NCBI GenBank assembly: GCA_016788945.1 | Contig: JAEUSA010000223.1 | Location: forward strand, 1 to 5,106 | DNA from: Leptospiraceae bacterium | GTDB taxonomy: Bacteria; Spirochaetota; Leptospiria; Turneriellales; Turneriellaceae | Length of the DNA: 5,106 bases | Direction: 5' to 3' | Shown here: positions 1 through 5,106 of the stretch, piece after piece | Layout of the letters: the number at the start of each line of letters is the position of its first letter | How positions within the stretch are numbered: position 1 is the first letter of the stretch | Notes under the pieces: model-generated | Seen by the model: only the letters and a program-made list of their open reading frames with translations | The model's database searches: none | What the model was told of the DNA's origin: nothing | Program-made: the position numbers and the translations under genes

Positions 1-839
1 CCGTTCGTGCACTGACCGGTTGTTTCTATGGGGTTATGTGTCGAAGCCGATTGATAGTGGAAGCCAAAAACGGTTTCGGCATACTCTCTGAAAGCCCCGC
101 AAAAAGAAGCTGCCGCGCCTTCGATGGAGTAGCTCAGCTCACCCGCAGTGTTCGTCGCGAACTTTCCGCAAAAAGTGTCAGCGCGCGACAAAATCTCAAT
201 TTCCATTTGCATCGACCTGCGCGCCGCGCTTTCGCAACGTTCGCGCAGCTCCGGCGTAAAATAAATTGTCGGTCGGGAGAGAAATTTTTTCAGTACGGTG
301 ATTCTGCCCGGCCGATATTCGCTTTCGGCTACGTGCGCATATTCGTAACGAATGCCGTGCAGGTAGTCTGCGTAGCGGCGCTGCCCGCTGCCGAGAATCG
401 CGAGGTCGGCATCGAGAAAAAAAAGCATGTCCGCTGATGTGTCTGCGGGCTGGTGTTTTTTTGTAGCGAGGATTAATTCCTTAACGCGTTGCCCTTGCCG
501 GTCTGTGAGTTGCAGTCTATCTGCATCGGTTAACCAGATTTCGGCGCTTCGCTCTTCGTTATCGCCGCGGCGGGCGTCGTAGATAAAGTCATGCCATAGA
601 CAGGCGAGAAAGACATCGGTTGCCTCTTTAAGACGGCCGCGATATTCTGCGAGCGTCAATGTCATTTCTGCGATGTGCCGCTGCGTGTGGTAATATCGCC
701 CTGGGGCAGCATAAGCATCGAGTACAGAACTCAGCACATCTCGTCCCCCGCGGAGCGGCAGCAAAATATTTTCCCACTCGGCGATTGCTTGTTGCAGCGG
801 TTCGTCCACCGCTGACAGGCTGAGTTTATGCCCTGTCAA
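1..839 (-). CDS. HD-domain metal-dependent phosphohydrolase-like protein (COG4339 type), 3' end outside window
   Basis: One minus-strand frame stays open from the in-frame TAA at 863-861 to the window edge, giving 279 codons with no stop. It is easily missed because there is no ATG at the head. I chose TTG at 839-837: a GGAG lies at 855-852, 12 bases upstream, rather far, and the next candidate is GTG at 809. Recognisable COG4339 features in order are RYYHTQRHI (about 48-56), the HD pair in LWHDFIYD (His83-Asp84), NEERSAEIW (94-102), LDADLAILG (142-150), YRPGRITVLKKFL (175-187) and IYFTPELRE (192-200). The HD fold normally binds divalent metal and hydrolyses phosphoesters; the substrate of this subfamily is unknown to me. 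Relatives usually end near residue 200-210, so about 70 C-terminal residues here are unexplained. It follows the sigma factor by 21 bases in the same frame and is probably cotranscribed. The family call is from memory of its motifs. Confidence 0.87.
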   Translation of the reverse strand, partial: MTGHKLSLSAVDEPLQQAIAEWENILLPLRGGRDVLSSVLDAYAAPGRYYHTQRHIAEMTLTLAEYRGRLKEATDVFLACLWHDFIYDARRGDNEERSAEIWLTDADRLQLTDRQGQRVKELILATKKHQPADTSADMLFFLDADLAILGSGQRRYADYLHGIRYEYAHVAESEYRPGRITVLKKFLSRPTIYFTPELRERCESAARRSMQMEIEILSRADTFCGKFATNTAGELSYSIEGAAASFCGAFREYAETVFGFHYQSASTHNPIETTGQCTN

Positions 840-860
840 TGCAACAGTATTCTCCGCATT

Positions 861-1856
861 TTATGATCCGACTATTTTTGCCATGAATCTGCCCCACTGC
901 GACCGCGCGAGTCTCAGGTTCTGGGTGAGGCTGAAGTAGCGCGACGTGGGAATCAGAACTCCCTCCCTGACCAGACGCCGTCGGTCAGCAAAGTGCCGCA
1001 TCTTTTCGGGGTTGCGTAACGCATAGTTATTTGCCACCTGATTGCCCGCAAACTCTACAATCTGCACGACATAGGGTTCATTGCCCCGGTAGCCAACGAC
1101 GGCGAGGCCATTGTTGATGCGGGCGATGTAATAATCGCGTACACCACCTTTGTCGCGGACGGCAAAAACAAATTTGGCAAACTTGCGCGCGCCAATCACG
1201 GGTATCGAAGATGCTGACGCCTTGCCGCCACCGTCGCTGAGTAACTGTGCGTCTTTCTGCAGCAAAGAAACGAGGTTTTCGAGGTTCGAACCCGCGCAGG
1301 CGGTAAGAAACGCGGCCAGCAGCTCACGCTCTTTTTCGCCGGGCTCGGGGTTGGCCCTGTGCTGCCGGCGTAGGTTCTTTTTCGCTCTGTGGAAGATTTG
1401 CCGGCAATAATCGGCACTTTTTTGCACAATTCTGGCAATTTCGGCGTAATCATAATCAAAAATTTCGCGAAGTATGAAGACGGCGCGCTCGACGGGAGGC
1501 AGTTTTTGCAGCAGCAGCAGAAACGCCATCGACACCGTTTCGCGGTCGGCGGCGTCTTCGTGCGCGAGGTACAGGTCGGGCATGGGTTCTGGCAGCCAGG
1601 GCCCGACATAGGCTTCGCGTTTTTTTCTGGCGCTGCGCAGCAGATCGAGAGATAAGCGCGTAACTATGGTGGTCAGTAGCGCTGGGGCGGATTCGATCTT
1701 TTCCGGTGGTACACGCGCGAATTTCAGGTAGGCGTCTTGCAGAATGTCTTCACTATCGGAGTAACTACCTGTCATGCGGTAAGCGAGAGACAGCAATCGG
1801 GGCCGCGCGCTGGTAAATAACGACAAGTGTTCATCAGCTGCCGCAAGCGTATTCAT
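861..1856 (-). CDS. ECF41-type (SigJ-like) RNA polymerase sigma factor with fused SnoaL-like domain
   Basis: This 331-residue protein directs RNA polymerase to a small set of promoters. Sigma region 2 covers about residues 13-80, including SDSEDILQDAYLKF (33-46), and region 4 with its helix-turn-helix covers about 110-165 (LPPVERAVFILREIF, then YAEIARIVQKS). From about 175 to 290 there is a SnoaL/NTF2-like domain. All three ECF41 hallmarks are present: WLPEP in the linker (87-91), DGGGK (208-212) and NPEKM (282-286, usually NPDKL). In ECF41 the fused domain adjusts sigma activity in place of a separate anti-sigma factor. The protein continues about 45 residues beyond NPEKM, with a basic patch RHFADRRRLVRE, longer than the usual end of the family. 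The ATG at 1856 has only a distant AAGG (1874-1871). The gene lies 43 bases after the cytochrome-like gene in the same direction, so it is probably transcribed from the ECF41-type promoter at 3698-3672, giving positive feedback. Confidence 0.95.
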   Translation of the reverse strand: MNTLAAADEHLSLFTSARPRLLSLAYRMTGSYSDSEDILQDAYLKFARVPPEKIESAPALLTTIVTRLSLDLLRSARKKREAYVGPWLPEPMPDLYLAHEDAADRETVSMAFLLLLQKLPPVERAVFILREIFDYDYAEIARIVQKSADYCRQIFHRAKKNLRRQHRANPEPGEKERELLAAFLTACAGSNLENLVSLLQKDAQLLSDGGGKASASSIPVIGARKFAKFVFAVRDKGGVRDYYIARINNGLAVVGYRGNEPYVVQIVEFAGNQVANNYALRNPEKMRHFADRRRLVREGVLIPTSRYFSLTQNLRLARSQWGRFMAKIVGS

Positions 1857-1899
1857 ATTCTATCGATCATACCTTGTTTGTGAAAAGAGAACATCCGTT

Positions 1900-2499
1900 T
1901 CATCGGCCAATCACATATGCCGGTGGTAGACGAACTTCATAGAGCGCCCCGCCAAAGGCAAGCAGGATTAACAGCGCGCAAATCAAGCCAATGCCCAAAA
2001 AGACCGCCACTACACTATACCGGGCCAATGGGTATTGCAACCGATAATTCAATGCGACGCCGAGATGCGCGAACAGTGCAAAAACACCCAAAAAATAGTA
2101 TGGAAAAAAGTAATACTGGTGCGGGCCACCCTGCAAGACAGCGGCTGCATAATAGAAATTGGTATCGAGACTTTGCGATAGACGGCCAAAAAATACAGCC
2201 GAAATATGCTGCAATAAGAACAGCGCGAGGTATATTCCAGAATAGGCCTGCAGCTTCGCAAGAAATCCGCGGCGCATTTTGCGACCGCGCCACACCAGAA
2301 TGAGCCCGGTGGCAATTTGTGAGAGCGCCGCCACGATGAGGATAAATTCGCCGGCGGCATTGCGGTAAATCGGGCGCAGCGATTCCATTACCGCGATATG
2401 TCGGGTCACCCCGCCCAGCGCACATAAATGGTTCGCGAGGTGTGCTGTGACAAAAAATAACAGCACTACGGCGCTGGTACGATGAATGCGGCGCAACAT
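1900..2499 (-). CDS. Five-helix membrane protein resembling SdhC/FrdC cytochrome b subunits
   Basis: The 199-residue product is very hydrophobic, with five predicted membrane helices at about 8-28, 51-71, 86-106, 129-150 and 160-185. Several histidines lie in or next to helices: His6, His20 and His24 (TAHLANH, helix 1), His98 (LQHIS, helix 3) and His145 (FAHLG, helix 4). This arrangement resembles the haem-b-binding anchors of succinate dehydrogenase and fumarate reductase, although the spacing is not a clean match to diheme FrdC (helices 1, 2, 4, 5). Haem binding is therefore an inference. The ATG at 2499 directly abuts the TAA of the upstream oxidoreductase gene, with AAGGCGG at 2511-2505 five bases before it as ribosome binding site, so translation is probably coupled. 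The pairing suggests that this protein anchors the flavoenzyme or passes its electrons to quinone or haem in the membrane. It could also be an uncharacterised integral membrane protein without haem. TGA stop at 1902-1900. Confidence 0.8.
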   Translation of the reverse strand: MLRRIHRTSAVVLLFFVTAHLANHLCALGGVTRHIAVMESLRPIYRNAAGEFILIVAALSQIATGLILVWRGRKMRRGFLAKLQAYSGIYLALFLLQHISAVFFGRLSQSLDTNFYYAAAVLQGGPHQYYFFPYYFLGVFALFAHLGVALNYRLQYPLARYSVVAVFLGIGLICALLILLAFGGALYEVRLPPAYVIGR

Positions 2500-3663
2500 T
2501 TATGCCGCCTTAGAGGCCAGCGAGCCAATGCGTTTCATTATGCGCGTTTTGCGCCATGTGTAAAACGGTAAGCGCGTCTTGCGTTCGAGCTTAGGGAGAA
2601 GCACCGTCAACCGGCAGATGAGTTCTTTGAAAGCGGCGGCGGTCTTGCCGGTCAGCACGGCACCCGTGGCCGCACCGGTGCGCTTGTCGAGAAACTGAAT
2701 GATACCTTTTTTTCTGCCGAGGCTGATGCATTGAAACGTAAAGCCATAACGAAATTCTGTGGGATTTTCCCCGGCAAGAATTCTCGCGGCCGTTTCGCCG
2801 GCATAGGTACCCATCGGCATCGCCGTGGCGCAGCCCGCGTACGTAATCTGTTGCAAACCGAAGCCGTAGACCGCCGCATCGCCCGCGACGAGTATTTCGG
2901 GGTGTCCTTCGGCTTGCAGATGGCTGTTGACGAAAACGCGGTTCTTGTCGTCGCAACGTAAGCCGCTCTTGCGGGCGAGATCTGGCGATTGAAATCCCAT
3001 GCAGTTAACGACGAGATTCATTTCCTTTTCGGTATCGCTGACAAAACCCGAATTGGTAAGCGGATCAACCGTGAGGATTTCGAATCCAATGCGCATATCT
3101 GACAGAGTGCCGTTCAGGTAGTTTTGCGCTTTAATGCCGAGATGGCTGCCCGGTTGCCGGCGATCCATCAGGGTAATCTTGCGGTCTGGAAAACGCTCCC
3201 TCAATTCAGTAGCGAGTTCTATTCCGGTAAGACCTGAGCCCAAAATAGTGACTCCATGATCTTTGCGCGATAATAGATCCGCATGGAACCTTTCTGCACC
3301 TTCACGACTGTTGATGGTATGCAGATGTTGCGCGTTGCGCGACAGCGCACCGCTGCCAAGCGCATAAATCAGCATGTCGTATGCGCATGTCTGACCGTCG
3401 ATGAGAACCTGGCGAGTGACTACGTCGATTTTTTGCACGCGGCCAAGAACGAAACGTATGTCTTCACCGAGTACATCACTCAACGGAAGCTGACGAGCCG
3501 ACCGACCAGCAGCGAGTTCGTGGTTGCGGATGCGCTCAATGAAATCGGAACGATCATTGACAAGCGTGATTTCTACGTCTTTATTGCGCAGCCTCAACCG
3601 CAGCGCGGCGTTTACGCCGGCATAACCGCCGCCGAGAATTATGACTTTTTTAAGTGGTTTCAT
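2500..3663 (-). CDS. FAD/NAD(P)H-dependent oxidoreductase, type II NADH dehydrogenase-like
   Basis: The product has 387 residues from the chosen start. It has the two-dinucleotide-fold layout of the pyridine nucleotide-disulfide reductase family: FAD-binding VIILGGGYAG at 7-16, a second Rossmann motif ILGSGLTGIE at 140-149 for NAD(P)H, and ILVAGDAA near 257-264, which closes on the flavin. No CxxxxC redox pair is seen, which favours the Ndh-2/AIFM2-like branch (NAD(P)H to quinone or another acceptor) over disulfide reductases. The C-terminal region is basic (LERKTRLPFYTWRKTRIMKRIG), compatible with membrane association. The frame is open upstream to an ATG at 3708, but I start at ATG 3663: family members begin a few residues before the GGG motif, and an ECF41-type promoter occupies 3698-3672 inside the longer frame. 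No Shine-Dalgarno precedes 3663, fitting a leaderless transcript. It is the first gene of the operon; the TAA at 2502-2500 touches the next ATG. Confidence 0.92.
   Translation of the reverse strand: MKPLKKVIILGGGYAGVNAALRLRLRNKDVEITLVNDRSDFIERIRNHELAAGRSARQLPLSDVLGEDIRFVLGRVQKIDVVTRQVLIDGQTCAYDMLIYALGSGALSRNAQHLHTINSREGAERFHADLLSRKDHGVTILGSGLTGIELATELRERFPDRKITLMDRRQPGSHLGIKAQNYLNGTLSDMRIGFEILTVDPLTNSGFVSDTEKEMNLVVNCMGFQSPDLARKSGLRCDDKNRVFVNSHLQAEGHPEILVAGDAAVYGFGLQQITYAGCATAMPMGTYAGETAARILAGENPTEFRYGFTFQCISLGRKKGIIQFLDKRTGAATGAVLTGKTAAAFKELICRLTVLLPKLERKTRLPFYTWRKTRIMKRIGSLASKAA
2505..2511 (-). promoter_or_regulatory. Ribosome binding site of the cytochrome b-like gene inside the oxidoreductase 3' end
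   Basis: AAGGCGG lies five bases before the ATG at 2499, within the last codons of the oxidoreductase gene. With the stop and start directly abutting (TAAATG), this supports translational coupling and settles the start. Confidence 0.6.
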
Positions 3664-3671
3664 ACCGGCAT

Positions 3672-3698
3672 GACGAGGCATAAGCCACACTTGTGACA
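3672..3698 (-). promoter_or_regulatory. Predicted ECF41-type promoter: TGTCACA, 16 bp, CGTC
   Basis: On the minus strand TGTCACA (3698-3692) is followed after exactly 16 bases by CGTC (3675-3672). As I recall it, this is the -35/-10 pattern reported for ECF41 sigma factors, and an ECF41 sigma gene lies downstream in the same operon. Transcription would begin about 5-8 bases after CGTC, at roughly 3667-3664, one to four bases before the ATG at 3663. I saw no second complete match in the window. The sequence match is direct; the function and start site are inferred. Confidence 0.82.
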
Positions 3699-3750
3699 AA
3701 ACCGGCATAAAAAATCATCCGCTAATGCTCATTTCAGACGTCTAAGCCAT

Positions 3751-4047
3751 ATGATTCGCGTATTGCTCTTCACTTTAGGGTTGTTCGCTGCGCTGGCGCC
3801 GCTCATGGCGCAGCCACAGAAAAAGACCGAAAGCCTCAAATATTATTGTTACTGGATGGAAAACGCCTCAGGGCGTTTTGAGTGGGTGCCAGCCGAGGTC
3901 GGCGGTATGTACAAGGGCGAAGGTTACGAACAGTGTTTCGCTCTCGATTCTTGCGATGGCGGTCAGGGCCAATCTGCCGGAGGATGTTACAAATGGGCAC
4001 GGGCGGCTAACTCGCCCGGCGTAAAGTGGGTGAAAAAGGCTCAGTGA
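3751..4047 (+). CDS. Small exported protein with four cysteines, function unknown
   Basis: I do not recognise this 98-residue protein. It starts with a clear signal peptide: Arg3, then a hydrophobic stretch VLLFTLGLFAALAPL, with likely signal peptidase I cleavage after LMA (Ala20) before QPQKK. The mature part of about 78 residues has four cysteines (33, 62, 68, 79), enough for two disulfides in the periplasm or outside, and is rich in aromatic and glycine residues (KYYCYWM, GGMYKGEGYEQC, GGQGQSAGGCYKW). There is no lipobox cysteine at the cleavage site, so it is not an obvious lipoprotein. The gene ends with tandem stops TGA TAA. It is the only plus-strand gene, divergent from the ECF41-type operon and convergent with the TetR gene 15 bases away. 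No good ribosome binding site precedes the ATG. The signal peptide plus coding-like composition make it credible, though not certain. Confidence 0.75.
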   Translation: MIRVLLFTLGLFAALAPLMAQPQKKTESLKYYCYWMENASGRFEWVPAEVGGMYKGEGYEQCFALDSCDGGQGQSAGGCYKWARAANSPGVKWVKKAQ

Positions 4048-4062
4048 TAATTTTGCCGCTAA

Positions 4063-4662
4063 TTAGTGATTGGTCAGCACCCGACCACCAAAATTCTCCC
4101 GCACAAATTCAGCGACAATGATTTCGTAACGACGACAGAGCTCGTCGCGGTTGATGCGTTCGCCGACAAGCAGCACCTGCAGTTCTATGCTGACGGCCAT
4201 CTGAAAGATCGAGTTAATAATAAATAAGACAGAAAGGCGCAGGTCTTCTTGCGCCATCGGGAAATCTGCGGGGAAAACCTCTGTCAACCGCGCCATCAGG
4301 GGCAACCAGTAACGCCGCGCGGCAACCGAGGCAGATGCCGGGTTATCGAGAAAAATGCGGTTCAGCAGTTTTGCGTGAACCGGTTCGGCGACCATCCAAC
4401 GCAACAGGCGAACGAAGGCAGCCTCGATCTGCGTGTCGGGTACTGTCTCGCGTTCATGGGTTGATAGAATGCCGGAAAACTGATCGATGCTATGCTTCAT
4501 TACTCTTTGGTATAACCGCAGTTTAGAGGGAAAATGATGCAGCACCGTCGATTTCGCGACGCCCGCTTTGGCGGCGATGTCGCTGATGCTGGTACCTTCA
4601 TAACCATGGCGCGCGAACAGGTTTTGCGCGGCTATAAAGACGGTTCTTTGGAATTCGGTCAC
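4063..4662 (-). CDS. TetR/AcrR-family transcriptional regulator
   Basis: This 199-residue protein has the standard TetR layout. The N-terminal DNA-binding domain covers about residues 5-50: RTVFIAAQNLFARHGYEGT, then helix-turn-helix TSISDIAAKAGVAKSTVLHHF and PSKLRLYQRV. It is followed by an all-helical ligand-binding and dimerisation domain of variable sequence, so the ligand cannot be read. The start is GTG at 4662-4660, which overlaps the TGA stop of the desaturase gene as GTGA; the next in-frame ATG (residue 55) would delete the DNA-binding domain, so GTG is secure. The tight coupling implies that it controls the desaturase operon, probably as a self-repressing sensor of fatty acids or acyl-CoA, but that role is inferred. 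Its operator would lie upstream of the desaturase, outside the window. Confidence 0.95.
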   Translation of the reverse strand: MTEFQRTVFIAAQNLFARHGYEGTSISDIAAKAGVAKSTVLHHFPSKLRLYQRVMKHSIDQFSGILSTHERETVPDTQIEAAFVRLLRWMVAEPVHAKLLNRIFLDNPASASVAARRYWLPLMARLTEVFPADFPMAQEDLRLSVLFIINSIFQMAVSIELQVLLVGERINRDELCRRYEIIVAEFVRENFGGRVLTNH

Positions 4663-5106
4663 GCTTCGACTTCTTTCAGCTCACGTTTCGCGGTAGCGAG
4701 TCTCAGTACCTCAATGTAACCGTGCGCGAGCGGCGCAGACGCGTACACACCGCGCGCTTTGAGTAATGAGTGCAGTTTCGGCAGTCGGTACGATGGCACG
4801 CCCATCAATAAATGATGTTCCATATGATAGTTTACGTGGCAGGGAGCGAAGGTCAGTCTCTCCCACCATGCGGCTTCGGTCGTGCGCGTGTTTTTGGTCA
4901 TGTCGCTCACGCGTGGCAGCATTCCGTGTTCGGCGATCGAGCGTATGCGCGTAAAAAACTGGAACGTTGTCAGCATCGACGCAGGCCACAGCAGATAGAG
5001 TAGGGGTTTTCCGCAGGCAAAGAGCAGCAGAAAAATCACGGCGTTCGACAGCATGAACGGGAACAACCGGCGCGTTGCGAGGATAATCCACCCCAACGCA
5101 GACCTT
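4659..5106 (-). CDS. Membrane fatty acid desaturase, C-terminal part (5' end outside window)
   Basis: The frame is open from the right edge (first complete codon at 5105) to a TGA at 4661-4659, giving 149 residues of the C-terminal part. The TTG at 5096 is an internal leucine, not a start. Di-iron membrane desaturases use three histidine boxes. The last one is clear: HVNYHMEHHL, whose HMEHH lies at 4826-4812. Upstream of it are hydrophobic segments (FPFMLSNAVIFLLLFAC and the next stretch) and the family-typical RIRSIAEHG, NTRTTEAAWWERL and VPSYRLPKLH. The enzyme introduces double bonds into membrane fatty acyl chains using O2 and reducing electrons; regioselectivity cannot be read. The first histidine box is outside the window. 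It is followed by, and overlaps, the TetR regulator gene. Confidence 0.95.
   Translation of the reverse strand, partial: RSALGWIILATRRLFPFMLSNAVIFLLLFACGKPLLYLLWPASMLTTFQFFTRIRSIAEHGMLPRVSDMTKNTRTTEAAWWERLTFAPCHVNYHMEHHLLMGVPSYRLPKLHSLLKARGVYASAPLAHGYIEVLRLATAKRELKEVEA

Noticed and set aside
36..437. 133-codon open frame on the plus strand
   Set aside because: It lies wholly antisense to the HD-domain gene, whose conserved motifs are clear; the protein has no recognisable feature.
857..859. ATG after the sigma stop as start of the next gene
   Set aside because: It is in another frame and reaches TGA after seven codons; the conserved HD frame has no ATG there.
1879..1885. TTTCACA in the gap before the sigma gene as a possible autoregulatory -35
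   Set aside because: It matches six of seven bases, but there is no CGTC at the required distance.
2446..2452. Second minus-strand TGTCACA, inside the cytochrome-like gene
   Set aside because: No CGTC follows at 16 bases (ATTT is there instead), and the bases encode part of the first membrane helix.
3664..3708. Upstream start of the oxidoreductase at ATG 3708 (or ATG 3681)
   Set aside because: It adds residues before a flavin motif that normally sits near the N-terminus, and the ECF41-type promoter occupies this stretch.
3736..3743. Palindrome AGACGTCT between the divergent genes, and CTAATTAG at 4059-4066
   Set aside because: Eight-base palindromes are expected by chance at this length; neither is repeated or placed like an operator.
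4070..4086. TGGTC/GACCA inverted repeat near the convergent gene ends as a terminator
   Set aside because: Only five-base arms, no T-run, and it lies inside the end of the TetR coding region.
4711..5091. Long minus-strand open frame antiparallel in phase to the desaturase
   Set aside because: It is a shifted-frame shadow; the histidine box and membrane segments are in the other frame.

Overview
The window is dense, ordinary bacterial coding sequence of medium-to-high GC by eye, with no RNA genes, mobile elements or CRISPR. It holds seven genes: six on the minus strand and one small gene on the plus strand. Nothing fixes the organism. The mix of an ECF41-type sigma factor, a TetR/desaturase pair and a small exported Cys-containing protein would suit a proteobacterium or an environmental spirochaete of the Turneriella/Leptonema kind, but this is a weak guess.

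The main unit is a four-gene minus-strand operon from about 3698 down to the left edge. Read in transcription order it contains: an ECF41-type promoter (TGTCACA, 16 bases, CGTC at 3698-3672); a FAD/NAD(P)H oxidoreductase of the type II NADH dehydrogenase kind (3663-2500); a five-helix membrane protein resembling a succinate dehydrogenase/fumarate reductase cytochrome b subunit (2499-1900), whose ATG abuts the oxidoreductase stop; an ECF41/SigJ-type sigma factor with a fused SnoaL-like domain (1856-861); and a COG4339-type HD phosphohydrolase (839 to beyond base 1) that starts at TTG and is cut by the window edge. The sigma factor carries the three ECF41 hallmark motifs (WLPEP, DGGGK, NPEKM), and the only good match to the recalled ECF41 promoter lies at the head of the same operon. 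The simplest reading is a self-amplifying regulon in which the sigma factor switches on a two-component membrane redox module, itself and the HD protein.

The promoter lies inside the longest open frame of the oxidoreductase. This rules out the most upstream ATG (3708) for transcripts from it and places the true ATG (3663) only a few bases after the expected transcription start, so the mRNA is probably leaderless or nearly so.

Divergent from this operon, at 3751-4047, is a 98-residue secreted protein of unknown function with four cysteines. Convergent with it is a second minus-strand operon: the C-terminal part of a membrane fatty acid desaturase (from beyond the right edge to 4659), followed by a TetR-family regulator (4662-4063) that starts at GTG and overlaps the desaturase stop. 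This pair is probably a regulator controlling membrane lipid desaturation.

No stretch longer than 300 bases lacks a gene. The gaps are 840-860, 1857-1899, 3664-3750 (promoter region) and 4048-4062.
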